Counted from the first letter of the stretch, positions 34,377 through 46,907 are shown. The stretch: DNA of 64,000 nt from Deroplatys truncata (GCA_030765065.1 CM060979.1:107806350-107870349); one strand, 5' to 3'. A program made the numbers and translations. The notes: generated by a model not told the origin, from the sequence alone.

Positions 34377-34757
34377 TTCATTCATTCATTATCTGTTTAC
34401 CCTCCTCTTATGTAGGACTTACACCCCCCAGGACTTACAAGCGGGTGCCTGGGGTCAGAGGCCCGTCTAGGAGCAGACATTCATGGATCAGACAGAGCAT
34501 CCAGGATGGGTGATCAGCCCGATGCCTGGTATGGGATGAAGGAAGTAGATGAAACGAAATGTTGGTGAAATGGATGAAAGGAAAGGTGATGATGGAGCAG
34601 TTGGTGGAATGAATGGCGGGGGAAACCGGAGAACCCGGAGAAAACCCGCCCAGACGCCGCTTCGTCCACCACAAATCCCACATGCAGGTCCCTGGGATTG
34701 AACCCGGGCCGCCTCGGTGGGAGGCGACCGGTCTAACCACTCGGCCACGGCGCCGCC
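34377..34757 (-). repeat. tRNA-derived SINE with 15-bp target duplication
   Basis: On the minus strand the head reads GGCGCCGTGGCCGAGTGGTT, a Ser/Leu-tRNA-like A box, followed by CGGGTTCAATCCCAGG, a good B box. The body has GGGTTTTCTCCGGGTTCTCC, and the tail ends GATAATGAATGAA. An exact 15-bp direct repeat AATAATCTTATTTAA flanks it (34362-34376 and 34758-34772), the mark of LINE-driven retroposition. Total 381 bp. The perfect duplication argues for a fairly recent insertion. Two overlapping minus-strand open frames here are incidental. Confidence 0.9.
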
Positions 34758-34772
34758 AATAATCTTATTTAA

Positions 34773-35392
34773 ACCATATTAAAATGCTTTTATGAAATGT
34801 AGGCCTTCAGACTACTTGTGTATAGGACTGAGTGTTGAGGCGAAACCCTGAACGCCTACCAGATATATAAAGCGGCGCGTCCTTCTGAAGGCGGGTTCTT
34901 CACGATTCCATGTTGTGGCTATGATGTGGGTGCTAGCCCACCATGAAGGCATAACCATACTCTGGACAGCATCCAATAGCCGATACCGGAAAGAGTTCAC
35001 CATGAGGAGAGCATTCGACAGGGGTCCAACTAAACGTATGCCAGGGAGAAATCCTTTCCATAAAGCAAATTCTCCGCCCTGTTGCAGCACCCATCTTCAA
35101 CCTGAAACAGAGTGAAACAGAACCGATATTAAATTAAAGGAAATGAGGCACAGGAACATTTGTGGTAGCGTATTGTTACTGTTCTGGCAAACCACGAGAA
35201 AAATCCGCGGCCAGGGTGGCCGTCCAAACAGGATTGAAGTGGCATCTTCCGAATGTGAGCCACAAGCTAGTCCACCAGAGGACTATAAACGAGTGATCTA
35301 AAATAGCTTCGGCGTTCGGCTTTAACGATATCTCTCGAATCACGTTCACTCTGCATCGCCCGGGGATCGCTCACCGGTCACACAATAAATAT
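34773..35392. other. Unassigned, GC-richer block
   Basis: Sequence from about 34815 to 35390 is less AT-rich than its surroundings and has open stretches on both strands (for example 34812-35090 minus, 92 codons), but no domain is recognised. It may be an unidentified repeat lying between the SINE and the LTR element. Confidence 0.35.
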
Positions 35393-35923
35393 TATAACGT
35401 CCTACCTTAGAATGGGTAAAGACATTATAATTTGGGAGCGTAGCCGGATTAAGAGTTGGTGAGCAACTCTGAATAGCAAGACATAACTAACAAAATCGAT
35501 AACATAAATTTAATATAATAAACGAGTAGAGACAATGAAAGTGAGCAAGCAACCCATTTTTAGGATTAAGTATTTGACAAAGATCAGTTTCTGGTTACCT
35601 AGTACATTTGAGCAGATGTTACGCTGAATGCCATGCCCAAAGGTGGGCGTTGATCTGGGCAGCGCCTCCGGCCGCACCTGGGGTTGTTCCAATCAAGGCT
35701 GCCATGCCCGTAGATTTATAGAAGGCTTTTTATATTGTAGATAGACACCTCCACGCAGGACATGGCCATATATGGAGAGATAACCTCTACTCTATGGGTT
35801 GGCATCAACAACAACCCACATAATACCACAGGAAATGACTAGTGCTAACCGACGACTCACTGTACATCCTGGGTTGCACCATGTGAAGTAAGAATGCAAG
35901 AAATAAGCATCACATGAACCAAA
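35393..35923 (-). repeat. 3' LTR of gypsy-type fossil
   Basis: Direct repeat of 36901-37315. It is longer than its partner, with an extra block of about 100 bp around 35685-35790. Element strand is minus. Confidence 0.7.
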
Positions 35924-36119
35924 TTCTAAAGAAAAATGAGATTTAGGAAAATAATTTAACTTGACTTGACCCATACGTTACATCTGCCCCGACATCAAAA
36001 TAAGACACTATCACTGTGTGTTGATAAAAAGGAATCAAAGGAATGGTACAAGAACACACAGTGCCAAAATATCATATACATAATGCTCTATTGGTTCTGA
36101 GAGTTCTTGAACTCGCTGT

Positions 36120-36586
36120 CTTAGGCGAAATTCAAGGATCTCGTCTTGCGCCATCTATCTAAAGGCGTATTCCAAGGCATCCTTTAATTGTTGCCAAGGG
36201 TGATCAGGTTGCCTATGTGCATACGTTTTATACCACGTTGAAGCGGCATATTTTAAATAACAAGGGAGGCACTGCTCTTTATATGAATCTTCCTATGCAT
36301 TAGCTTTGGAGATAATTTGAAGATTATGCAAATACATTTGCACATTCTGATCAGGTTTCCCATTAAACTGACCAGGATCTATGAATGGTCGCGCAAAAGG
36401 TAGGCTAACGGGAACCAGGTTGGTTGTGGGTGGGTCCTTAACGTCAGGCATTTTAACCTTTTCTGGATTATCTTCAAAAGTTAATTTAAGCGCTATTATA
36501 GGTGGCGAAGAAGATAGAAGTTCAAGGTGGGGTTGGTGATTCAGTGGAATAAGGTGTCGTCTAGAACGTAATTGAATTTCAGACAT
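36120..36586 (-). pseudogene. gag-like remnant of gypsy-type fossil
   Basis: Minus-strand text opening with MSEIQLRSRRHLIPLNHQ. It continues through a stretch (DPGQFNGKPDQNVQMYL) and a basic-aromatic region resembling the retrotrans_gag domain of Ty3/gypsy Gag. It lies just inside the 5' LTR, as expected for gag. It is part of a broken fossil. Confidence 0.6.
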
Positions 36587-36900
36587 GGAGATGCGTATAA
36601 CACATCTAACAATTATTATGCATAGTTCTAGTGAACTTTATAAAATAAGAACATATAAAATATCAGACATTCAAGGATGTTAAGCATTAACAGATAAATA
36701 GGAAACTGTAACTTTAGATTGAAATGTATAAGTAACTTGAAAACTTTTTTCATAAAATGAGAGTTCGGAAAACAATCTAAAGCTCACTTGTATCAACTTA
36801 TTGAGAACTTAACAATAATATGAACTAGTGTAGGGGTGAAATACTGGAGAAAAGGTACAAGATCCATATTTCTAGCATAAATAATTAAAATGCACCACTA

Positions 36901-37315
36901 TGTAACGTCTTGCCTTAGAATGGGTAAAGACATTAGAATTTGGGAGCAAAGTAGGATTAAGGGTTGGTGAGAAACTCTGAATAGCAAGACAAAATTAACA
37001 AAATCGATAACATAAATGTAATATAATAAACGAGTAGAGACAATGAAAGTGAGCAAGCAAGCAATTTTTAGGATTAAGTGTTTGACAACGATCATTTTCT
37101 GTACTTTTGAGCAGATGTTACGCTGGATGCCATGACCAAAGGTGGACGTTGATCTGAGGAGCGCCTCCGGCCGCACCTCTACTCCATAGTTGGCATCAAC
37201 AAGCCACATAATACCGCAGGAAATGACTAGTGCTAAACGACGATTCACTGTACATCCTGGGTTGTACCATGTGAAGTAAGAATGCAAGAAATACGCATCA
37301 CATGAACCAAACACA
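36901..37315 (-). repeat. 5' LTR of gypsy-type fossil
   Basis: Direct repeat of 35393-35923, about 415 bp. On the element strand it starts near TGTGTTTGGTTCATGTG and ends AAGGCAAGACGTTACA, giving TG...CA-type ends. Confidence 0.7.
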
Positions 37316-40300
37316 AGGTTAAGATAACTTACAGACCGTTGGTCCTAGTTAGCTCTCTATAAAGATTTTCGAAAATTACGCTTTAACCACGTAATTTTCT
37401 GAAAGCATAAATGAGAGAGATAGTGCAGGGTATTTATGAACCAATGCAAGCACCTGATCAATGTCTACTGACTCGAATAAGGTTTTGACAGCGAACTAGG
37501 TTACGAAGCTGAGTACGATCATAGATAGAGTGTCGCAAATAGCTTCCCAGCCGCCAGTGTGCAGTGTTTTATATTATTTTATACAAATGCACGTTTACAG
37601 ATGTTTATCTCTGCAAATATTATGATTATTATTAATTACTATAATTTTCTTTCGCTTCATTTCGGATAAAAGACGTAGTGCATTTTTTTGTGGTAATGGC
37701 TTCATAAGCAATAAAATTGGCAGATATCATCCCAAATAAAACTGATTTTGTAAATCTATCGTATCACGTATATTTTAACATCCGCATGTGAAGCTCTCAT
37801 GTTGTATGATAATCTAGCTAAGTTTATCTGCGGAATTAAAAATATTCAGGTATTTTATCCTAGTAAAATGTTGCAAAGATGAAGCAACGTTGTGATAACT
37901 CTAAATTAGCTTACGTGATTATAAAGCTCTCATACATGTTTCCAACAATGAGGTTGCCGATATAAATCTTCGTGGCGTATGGGGAGGAGATTAGAATTGT
38001 TTATTAAAATCCTGCGATTGTTTTTATCCACAAATCAGTAGAAGCAGAAACGAATTCTTGTTATATAAATTCTAATATTCCTGGCATTATTCTTTCCCAC
38101 ACTACTGCAGTTCAGATCTCAGTGCACATAGGATTACTTAGCAGTATTCAAGATGCCCAAATTCAGCTACAAAACCAACAGCTATTTGAATTAAGGAAGC
38201 GAAATATGGACTGCTAAACATATTAAATGGTCATATGTCCGCAGCGTATATTTCAACACATGCTTTACTTCATGAGCTACGTGAGCTTTACCGTTGTGAG
38301 AATTAGCTTGGGAGTATTCGTATGTTGCAGGAACTGAGCGCATGGCGGTCTTCGTTTAAAATATTCACAGTTTCATATCAGAAGCACTGAATAAATTTTG
38401 CACATGTAAGGACGTTCTTGTCTCTTACTTCTCCAAACATAGTCCAGACAGGGTAAAAAAGTGACTTTCTTCTCTTGTCGACAGCAATAATTTCTGAACT
38501 TTTAATATTATTTTCTGCATCGACTTTAATAATGCATACTGCAACCCTTTAACACATGCAAAATGTGCTTCTGGGCTACTGCCGGGCTCTGCTTCTGCTT
38601 GAGGTAAACACAACTAATTATTCTTATTGAGTATTCATGTGCACATAAGAAAAGACAGCGTTCTTTCAGCTACTTCAGGTCTAAACCGCAAGCAACAGAG
38701 CACTCGCCGAGCATCACAATAATATAATCACAATATTGTGGCGAATTGATAATTTGGGGGGTTACATTGTCATTACCAGACATACCTACTGTTGTTTTCG
38801 TGACGACACTCCTGGCTGGGAGTTTTTGCTAGCCACGAGTGATGGGGATATAGCGTCTGTCTTACTGAGGATTCCCTGAGAAGCGGATCTAGCGTGCTAG
38901 CCGGCTTTTGGATCGGTGGACATCTCCCCTCTCCTTTCATATTTAATAATGTAGGAACCCCAAACGGTTGGGAAATAAATATAGGAATGTTTAAGTGGAT
39001 TTGTGTTGTGGAGTTTGTACAGTGAAAAACCCACGCCTTCCTCTTAACCTCCATACCACGTTTCGGTCCTCCGCGGCCAAGTGAATATACGTCCCCTCAA
39101 TGTTCGTGCTGGGTACTAAAAATTAATTTAATTTTTCATGTGAACCTTTAGTTTTCTATCAGCATGTAGCAATATAGCACGAAGGGTGTAAAGCGCCGGG
39201 GCTCGTTCTGCTTGCTTCGTCATGCACTGGAACATTCGTAAATTCATACGAGTGATTTTCACTGCTGCTGACTAGATAAGCTACGATCTATTGCTCTCGC
39301 GCACTTGTAAGCCTGTAATTACCACCTAAGCTATTGATAGACATAGACATCAACTATTTATTTCGTTAACTTAGCCGCTTTAAGCTCCACTCAAAGGAAA
39401 TGTTTTATGTAATACCAGAAGTACCTTAAAGAGCTAATTATGAGTTATCCGTTCATGTGTCAAGCATTTGATATTTAACGTTCCAGTCTGGTTTCGCTTG
39501 CAGTCGATTATCTGTCACTATACAAATGCCAAAATAATATTATCACAACTGCTGCTCAGATATCTCCGTCTTTCGCTTCTGGTTTTCAATTGTTTATAGT
39601 TTAAAAACAATACAAAACGATGGAGTGGTCGTTTTCAATTGTGATATTGTGTGTTTAGGTTGAATGAATAATAATAATAATAATACATATTAAATACTAA
39701 TGCTGTTATTTAGGAACATTATCATAAGATAGTCTCACGAAGTATCAATTGTGCAAATAATATACCTATGCTGTGATTGCAGTGCTGATACTGAATAAAA
39801 TATGTCGAGATTTGTGCTAAACTATTTCTCGATGTCTAAAGAAGGCTAAACCTTTATGTGCATCACACAAAATTACAAATCAGAGGAAAAGTGAAAGAAT
39901 AACTGAATGATCCAAAAAATTAGATATACCAACAAAAGTGACTCCTCCTATAGCAGGAAAAAATCATAATCTATAATCACATTACAGGGGCCTTCGAAAT
40001 CAAAGCATTCAAAAACAATTAAAATATATGACGAAGACAGAATTGCTAGATATTTAATTAAATATTAACATTAGTACAAGGATAATAAAACAAACGTTTT
40101 AATGCATAATGTTCAAATGAATATAAGTTGAAAATTTCAGGAAGTAATAAGAGAAAACACTAAATAAAATGCGCACTGGAGCATGTATCTCTTAGTATAT
40201 TAACCTATTTATTTTTTTTCTGTAGTCCTCAGTCAATGCATCTTATAAAAGGTCAAAATCCAGAATTTTTTCTTTTTTGTTAAATTTAAAAGGTTTAACA

Positions 40301-40397
40301 TATATGCGTAATGTATCACAAATGAACATTTTAATAAAATATTTCCAACTTTTTCCCTAATTTTCAGATTTTGATTTATAATCAGTAATTTTTTATA
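37316..40397. other. Unassigned DNA
   Basis: No gene or named element. A GC-richer segment at about 38770-39110 holds a 93-codon minus frame (38773-39054) without recognisable domains and may be an unclassified repeat. A short ATA run is at 39669-39686. Confidence 0.4.
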
Positions 40398-40681
40398 TAT
40401 TTTTTATTTATGGACGCTCTTTAACTGCTGTGGGCCTTAGCGTCCCCATTCTATAATGCGCGTGAAGGTAATTTTGCTCAGAGGCTTCTTTATCAGGGTT
40501 GAGGTTCTTTTACGTGTCGTAAATCTACAACACAGGACCACCGGCTTTACTTCTCTTCCGAAGGAAGCCATGTTAAGGATTTTTAAGCTCGAAAAAATTC
40601 ATCACCCTCCGCCGGGTTTGAGCCCGCGACCTCAGGAGCTAGGGTAACTAGCATGGTAACCACTGCACCACGGAGGATGAC
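40398..40681 (-). repeat. tRNA-derived SINE, copy 1
   Basis: Minus strand: CATCCTCCGTGGTGCAGTGG leads an A box (GGTGCAGTGGTTA), then a B box in GCGGGCTCAAACCCGGCGG. The body has CTTCCTTCGGAAGAGAAGTA, AAGCCGGTGGTCCTGTG, ACGTAAAAGAACCTCAACCC and GGACGCTAAGGCCCACAGC. The tail is A/T-rich. A second copy lies 0.8 kb downstream in the same orientation. No clear target duplication. Confidence 0.85.
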
Positions 40682-41197
40682 AAACGTTTGATAAGCTTAT
40701 ACAATTTAACCATCTGCAAAACGATTTATTATATCTCTTCTAAAACCTTTTTGGCTCAAAAATAAAGTTAAATTTGCTGTACGAGCATCGATTAATTGTA
40801 ATACTATTCTAGAGTAACAGTTGTTTGTATATTTATTATTGAATTCTTCAATTCTTCTAAATTAAGCTTCGGAATTGAAAATTAACTTCCTTAATACCTC
40901 TTAATAATTGTGCGTCTGCTTTCAAGTCTTAGTATCTTAGAGTTTTATGAAGTTTTTAAGCATATAAATTAAAGGTTAAGGGTACAAAAGGCTTGCGAAA
41001 AGAAACATTCTTCTTAAGTTGAAAAAAGAGGATGAAATGAAATTTAACACTATGCTTCAACTAAAGTGCATGAATTATTATAAATAGCCACGTGAACTGC
41101 AGGAATATTAAGAAACCCGTAAAGTTTCGTCACTTTTACCAAAATTCGCAAATGTATTGTCTTCAGCGGCATTGTAAAAACTGGGGAAAAATTGGTT
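40682..41197. other. Unassigned AT-rich spacer
   Basis: Sequence between the two SINE copies; nothing recognised. Confidence 0.45.
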
Positions 41198-41209
41198 TTT
41201 CTTAACGAA

Positions 41210-41497
41210 ATAAAATGAATTGGGTTTTATTTATGGATGCTCTTTAACTGCTGTGGTCCTTAGCGTCCCATTCTATATTGGGCGTGAAAGACCGGCCATT
41301 TTGCTCAGAGGCCTGTTTATCAGGCTTTTGAGGCTGTTTTACGTGCCGTAAATTTACCACAGGGACCACCGGCTTTACTTCCCTTCCGAAGGAAGTCATT
41401 CTAAGGATTTTTATGCCCAATAAAACCCCTCGGGTTTGAACCCGCGATCTCGGGAACTAGATTCTAATATGGTAACCACTGCACCACGGAGGACGAC
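41210..41497 (-). repeat. tRNA-derived SINE, copy 2
   Basis: Same family as 40398-40681: A box GGTGCAGTGGTTACC, B box GCGGGTTCAAACCCGAGG, body with CTTCCTTCGGAAGGGAAGTA and GGACGCTAAGGACCACAGCA, and tail TAAATAAAACCCAATTC. An imperfect 12-bp target duplication flanks it: TTTCTTAACGAA (41198-41209) and TTTCTTAAAGAA (41498-41509), one mismatch. This gives the family's full length here as 288 bp. Confidence 0.88.
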
Positions 41498-41509
41498 TTT
41501 CTTAAAGAA

Positions 41510-41628
41510 GTGTTGCATAATGGCACAATATGTAACCATGTGGTTGTTTGCTATTTCAGTTCTATACAGTGAAATCTTTACCAAAGAATACACAGGTTGT
41601 GCCAGTAAGGACTAACTAACAAAATGCG

Positions 41629-41660
<32 letters not shown>

Positions 41661-44336
41661 TAATCATAAACTAAATGGTTGAAAGTATGGCAAGGGTCAA
41701 ATTTCCTTTCGAACACAAAGTTGAGTGCACAAGTTTCTTCGAACTGTTGAATAACCCTGTATATTATTAAAATTGAAGATTAATTAGCGGAAACATGACT
41801 AATCATCGTCTAAGTATTGAGGAAACAATTTCTGTTGTATCTAGGGACATAAAGTGAGATCCCTCCTGTTGGCAGAGCTGAATTGAGGTTCCGCTCACCT
41901 CCCCTTCCTCCTACACGGTGACATTCTTGTATTGCCGTAATGAGAACCACTTGCGGTTCCTGAGCAGAATTTTAATATTTAACTACCATTGTTCTCTGTT
42001 AACTTACTTTCCGTGCCTTCAAATAGATTTTGCGCCCAGTACCACAGAAGGTTTTATTTCTCGCTCTCTCTTCGTACTAGATTAAGCTTGAAGACGTGAA
42101 GAGCTAAAGATTTAATTCTGCTGTTTCAAGCTGTAGTTCACAGGATCTTGGCTGCATTAAGTATTATCCTTAATTTTCCCCTAAAAGCCTGGAAATGAGT
42201 TGCAGTTTAAAACGACGTACGGTGCTTGTTAAAGCTGAACAGATAACATTTTGCTGCAACCTATCCTGACAAGGGATACTTATACTCTTTAGGTGGATAC
42301 TATTCCAGCAGGTTGGTTATTTCCCGTTTCCAGTTACGAACACACGTCAGCGCTGTCGTGTTTTCTGCTACATCTGCACACGACTCTACTATCTTGAATA
42401 ATTTCTCCTCTGCTTCACATTGGTTTATTCACTTATCTCAGTGAGCGCACAAGGGTCTCGTCCTTTCATTCCTTCTAACACAGATTTCATTTTACTATCC
42501 GCTGTACTATCTGCTGCCTTGGTGGACTGTATCGGTGATGAACCCCCACATGGTTGTTTTGGACACTAAACAATTGTGTTAATACTTACCATGATGACAA
42601 TGATGAACCTTTGCAGAAAATTTTCAAACACATTTTGTGTTACTTATATTAAACATAAAAATGAACACAAGTAATTCTGTTGTTTTTAAGGAAATTACAT
42701 AAGCACGTAATAACAGAACCGTGCTTCTTGCTGCATCAAGATAAGTTCACGTTTGCCTGAGGCGTAATTGGTATGCTTAAGAATGGGATATTCATTGTTC
42801 TGTTTCACTTAGAGTATTCATACACATGTATACGTAATGTATACGTAATTGTTTCAGGTTCTGAGAATATTCTTTGCAGACAGGTTTCTGACTTAATTTA
42901 AGACAGATTTCAAGCTTTAAAATTCTGGATTAAAATACAAAATATATATTGGTAAATACATTTCGGGAAACGGGAAGTGTTCAAGCTGGATGATGAGAAA
43001 GTAATGTAATGTCCTACAGAAAGAATTAAAGATAGTATTTGACATTATTTGTTAGAATGTCACCACATGCCCTTAAGTGTCTTTTATAGCAAATGAGAGT
43101 TTCCTATGCTAAAAATATACTGGGGATAAAATATATGCGGTAACATCAAATCGAGTGATCCTGCAACCAGGAGCTTATTTTATGACTAGGATATAAATAG
43201 TATGTATGGGGAAGAACTTGATCCTAATCTTGATTTTGTTTTTGGATGATAATATATAAAACAATCGAAGCTGTAGTGCTGAAAAAACTAACCTGTATAA
43301 TGAAAATTCCTGAATGCTCAAGCACCATCATTTCTACTTATCAGCAATTCACAGGTATCCCTTACATTCACATAAAATAGGTAATTCTATGCACGCAAAC
43401 CATAAACATCTCTCTAAAGGTGTAAGGTGTCGCGTGTAATTTACGGAAACGACATTCGCCCACATCTGGTGAATCAGCTGACTCGATTATTGCGTATTAT
43501 GCAACTCGCAGATTCGGATCCTATTTGAAGATATCAACCTTTTAGTCAAGCAGTACTTAATTTTATAGCGGCGTTTTTCTAACCTATTTAATCGTTTGTG
43601 TGTGATTCTGTACGAAGTGAAGGAGCTTCAACTTGTTAGAACCAAATTCTTATCCGTTTCATCAACGGCACATTTTCCGGTGAAAGCGACAGATCGTCTC
43701 GGAGAAGCTGAAGGTAATGAGGTCCCGTGAGGATACGGTCCTATTAGTTGATACCTAGGATCCCACTCCTCACATTGAGACTCCATTTCATCCGAAATAT
43801 AACTTCTCTCAACCATTTAACGTATTTATACTGTACTGTAGAATATGTTGATTCACAGCTCCATTATTGTAGAAGGTGATTGCGTCACCAAAGAGCATAT
43901 TGCTTATATCCCGTATCAGGTTTCACGTGCTGCAATAACAATTGCAAAAATACCACTCTGACTTGATAGTCACGTTTCTTAAAGGTCCTGGGTACCTGCA
44001 GGGGTAGGAATAAAATGTATATCGTGCATTATTTGCAGCACTAATACTTGGCTAATGTTCATATGGGTATGCGGGTTGTTTTTAGTTGCATTACGCACTA
44101 TCATATCTCCAGAATTTACTGGAGCATCTCGAAGAGGAAGTGTCTGCCAACTCTCCGAACGTATCTGTAATTTAGTAGTATTCTTCTTGGAAATCGCATT
44201 TCGGGCAAGCGTCTTCCTTCCACTCCGTTATGCCTTGCTTGACCATAAGAGTCTGTCCAACACATTCGTCATTTGAATACGTTACTGTGTATTTCTGAAA
44301 AATAACTAAGACTCGTATTTAAGTTTTAAAGTATTT
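41510..44336. other. Unassigned AT-rich DNA
   Basis: An AT dinucleotide repeat lies at 41629-41656. No gene found: a 62-codon minus frame at 43628-43816 and a 73-codon plus frame at 44055-44276 have no known domain. Confidence 0.4.
41629..41656. repeat. (AT)n microsatellite
   Basis: Fourteen AT units. Confidence 0.95.
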
Positions 44337-44945
44337 GAAGTGTTACATTCACATGACCTTCTCTAACCATTCTTATATTCTTACGAAAGTTTATTCCCAT
44401 ATCTAATTCTTTTTAATCCAGATAAATGATTATAAAAATCCTTTTATTACAAATTTCCTTGTAGGTATAAAAGGAATAAGGAAGCTTAGCGATTGTCAAA
44501 TTTTTAATGTGCTGGCTTTGAAATGCCACTCTTTGCATGACCGCAAAACAAAATTAATAGTGATATAGCACTTAAATATAAAGTTTTTGAAAATTCAAAC
44601 CGACAACAAAGAATTATTGGAAATGATAAATGTTACAAAAACATTTGACATAATATGTTGTGTGCTTGACGAAATATTTATTTTTTTGTACATTAACGTT
44701 ACTTTTTTGTGTTTATTACAAGTCTACAAATTGTCTACAAGATTATGCCTACAAGTTGAGAAAAATTATACAAACTCCATTCAGAAAAGAGAGTACTTTG
44801 CAGGATATTCGGAAAGCTCCAGACATAAACGTTACTGCTATTTGTTACATAAATATTTATACACATGGCGTTTTAATAAAAAAAAACGTTAGGCCATCTT
44901 TGATAGTCGTACTTTGTTTCGCAATACCAATTTTTTTGAACGAAA
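44337..44945 (+). mobile_element. Repeat family A, 3'-short copy
   Basis: Starts AGTGTTACATTCACATGACC with TTCTCTAACCA, then TAGCGATTGTCAAATTTTTA. The middle includes AATTATTGGAAATGATAAAT and ATAAATATTTATACACATGG. The landmark GGATTCAGGGGG and the 3' hairpin are not recognisable. Confidence 0.6.
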
Positions 44946-45033
44946 GAGGTAAATAGCGTAAAAGAAAGAGAAAATCAAGCATTACTCTATTCCAGTTACC
45001 TGGGGAAATGACCTTCTGTCAACCTTAACTGAC

Positions 45034-45342
45034 ATTTATAGTAAATAGTAATTGTAGTATATTCAGTGTAAGTTATACTTGGTGTTGAAATCGTTCATAC
45101 TTACAGTTAGTGGTAATATACACGGGGCAATCTATGTTTGTGATTGAAATACTTTATACTTGTAGTAAATGGTAATTAAATTTAGAGTAATTTATATTTA
45201 GAGTTGAAAGAAGCTACTAGTAACTGCACTTATAATAATTAATGTTTCGGGTTAAGATGATTCATACTGGCAGCTATTAGTAATTATATGGGGTTGAAGT
45301 CATTCATGCTTACAGTTAGTGGGAATTATACTCGGGTGGTCT
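45034..45342. repeat. Decayed ~60-bp minisatellite, about 6 units
   Basis: Units share CATACTTACAGTTAGTGGTA followed by an AT-rich stretch and ending in a GTTGAAAT(C/A)(A/G)TT motif. Recognisable unit ends are at about 45095, 45155, 45210, 45260 and 45305. Units vary from about 42 to 62 bp and are strongly diverged, so the array is old and inactive. Confidence 0.65.
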
Positions 45343-45685
45343 CCAGTGTTTTGGTTGCAGGAATCCTTCCTATGGCGATAAAGTCTTTACAGAATGTAGG
45401 ACTTGTCTAGAAGCATAAAGATGTACTTTGGAGTATCCCTTAAGCTTACTTCTTTTATTGATACTTCCATTTCTCAGGGGAGGAACGCCATACCAGTCCT
45501 CAGCACGTGTACATTAAGCTAAGAATACAACGGACTGTCATCTCATATGATAGTGTTTGAAATACGTGAACATCATACGTGCAAATCCGGATTGCACGAC
45601 TGCTAAGGCCTCATTTGCTTTAAAACATATATTTCCCTTCAAAGCTCGTTCTTTTATGATGATTTTAACGTCAGAATCCTTTCAT
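45343..45685. other. Unassigned DNA
   Basis: Nothing recognised. Confidence 0.4.
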
Positions 45686-46525
45686 TTTGCTTTCACTACC
45701 ACGTAGTTAGCAAGTAGAAAAGGTATTGCATTCAACCCCAAAGATCGATACAAAGATTTCACCGGAAATACCTGTTTTGATGCCCCCAAAATACAAAACA
45801 AAGCATTTTTTTAAAAACGTGTGTGTGTGTCTGTAAGCAGATAACTCAAAAAAAGTTACATCAACATCAAACTTAGTATTTAAGTTCAGTATCTTCCAAA
45901 GATAAGACACGATTTCAAGAAATCCCACTAACCCAAACCAGCCCTTACAGGGAACTTTATTCGAAATTTGTTTTCCAAAAAATGGCTCTAACGATTTTGA
46001 TTAAAATACCATGTATTACAGATATTTACATAGCAAATAAAATTTATATTTTGAATTTTCTGGGAACAACCTTTGAATCTCTCTTCATTTGGAAGGTATT
46101 TTATATAATCGTGTTTAACTGGTTAATGTTAAGCTGTGGACGAAAACATAATACACAAGAAATGTAGAGCTCTTTAAAACACAAAATGTATCTGAAACAA
46201 ATTTTTTATGGCATCAACCATTTTAGAGATGTCCATTATTAAGTTTCGATTTGTTCAATACTTAGTATTCCTTTAAAGTCCTTTAACATTCAGTTGTTTC
46301 TGGCGATTCAATTGGAACAGCATGGAACTTCAAGGCCAACGCATAGTGTTCGGTTCTAAACATTTGACTATCGCTATTCTCTTTATATGTATAACGAAAT
46401 GTGTAATGTGGCTATTTCTGCAAGGGTTTATTTGGATTAAATAAAGTAGGTATAAAACAAGGTTTAATAGGAATCGTTTGTGTACCCAATAATAAATGAT
46501 AGAGTAGAGAAAGTCAATGTGCATT
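45686..46525 (-). mobile_element. Repeat family A, full-length inverted copy
   Basis: On the minus strand it starts TTGACTTTCTCTACTCTATC at 46525 and ends CTAACTACGTGGTAGTGAAA at 45686, so both family termini are present within 840 bp. Interior landmarks are GCTTACAGACACACACACAC, ATACTAAGTTTGATGTTGAT, GAACAAATCGAAACTTAATA and GTCAAATGTTTAGAACCGAA. It serves as the best size reference for the family in this window. Confidence 0.8.
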
Positions 46526-46782
46526 ATCATGCGGTTCATGTCTCAAAGATCATAATGTGTGTTTTTCAAATGAGTCAAAGCCATCTCCGCTAAGCGTGCA
46601 TAATTTTTCTGACAGATCCTTGAGATACATCAGTAATAAACGGTCATTGCAACCTTAACCTTGATGCCTGCGGAAAAGCAAATTATCTTTAAAGCGACAC
46701 ATAGTAGGCAATCCTATTCAATATGATATAGCCAAGCCAAAATCAGATATGACAGGCGGAGTAATAATGTAGATTATGCAAT

Positions 46783-46880
46783 TAATTGTTCTTCCACACA
46801 AGCCGTGTGTTGGACGAGGTTGGAAATGTAGAATCAGACGACTGAAAAATCAAATGCCATAGCCAGAATTTGAACCACGG
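46783..46880 (-). repeat. SINE with conserved tail, copy in minus orientation
   Basis: Minus strand: CGTGGTTCAAATTCTGGCTA is the B-box half of a tRNA-like head. Then come TTTTTCAGTCGTCTGATTCT and AACCTCGTCCAACACACGGC, and finally TTGTGTGGAAGAACAATTAA. It forms an inverted pair with the next feature. Confidence 0.75.
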
Positions 46881-46907
46881 AAAAATACGAATCAGTTGGG
46901 GAATTTA

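Larger units (their letters stand above)
35393..37315 (-). mobile_element. Ty3/gypsy-type LTR element fossil, short
   Basis: Two direct repeats, 35393-35923 and 36901-37315, flank about 980 bp that holds a gag-like stretch on the minus strand and, beside the left repeat, a short piece resembling the end of a pol region (CGGGGCAGATGTAAC). The right repeat ends ...GACGTTACA on the element strand and is followed by TGGTGC, a plausible primer-binding start. The element is broken and far shorter than an autonomous gypsy (5-8 kb). Outside the size difference, the repeats differ by roughly 8% by eye, so it is not recent. Confidence 0.75.

Noticed and set aside
34435-34748. Two overlapping ~100-codon genes
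   Set aside because: They lie entirely inside a SINE with tRNA-like promoter boxes and a 15-bp target duplication.
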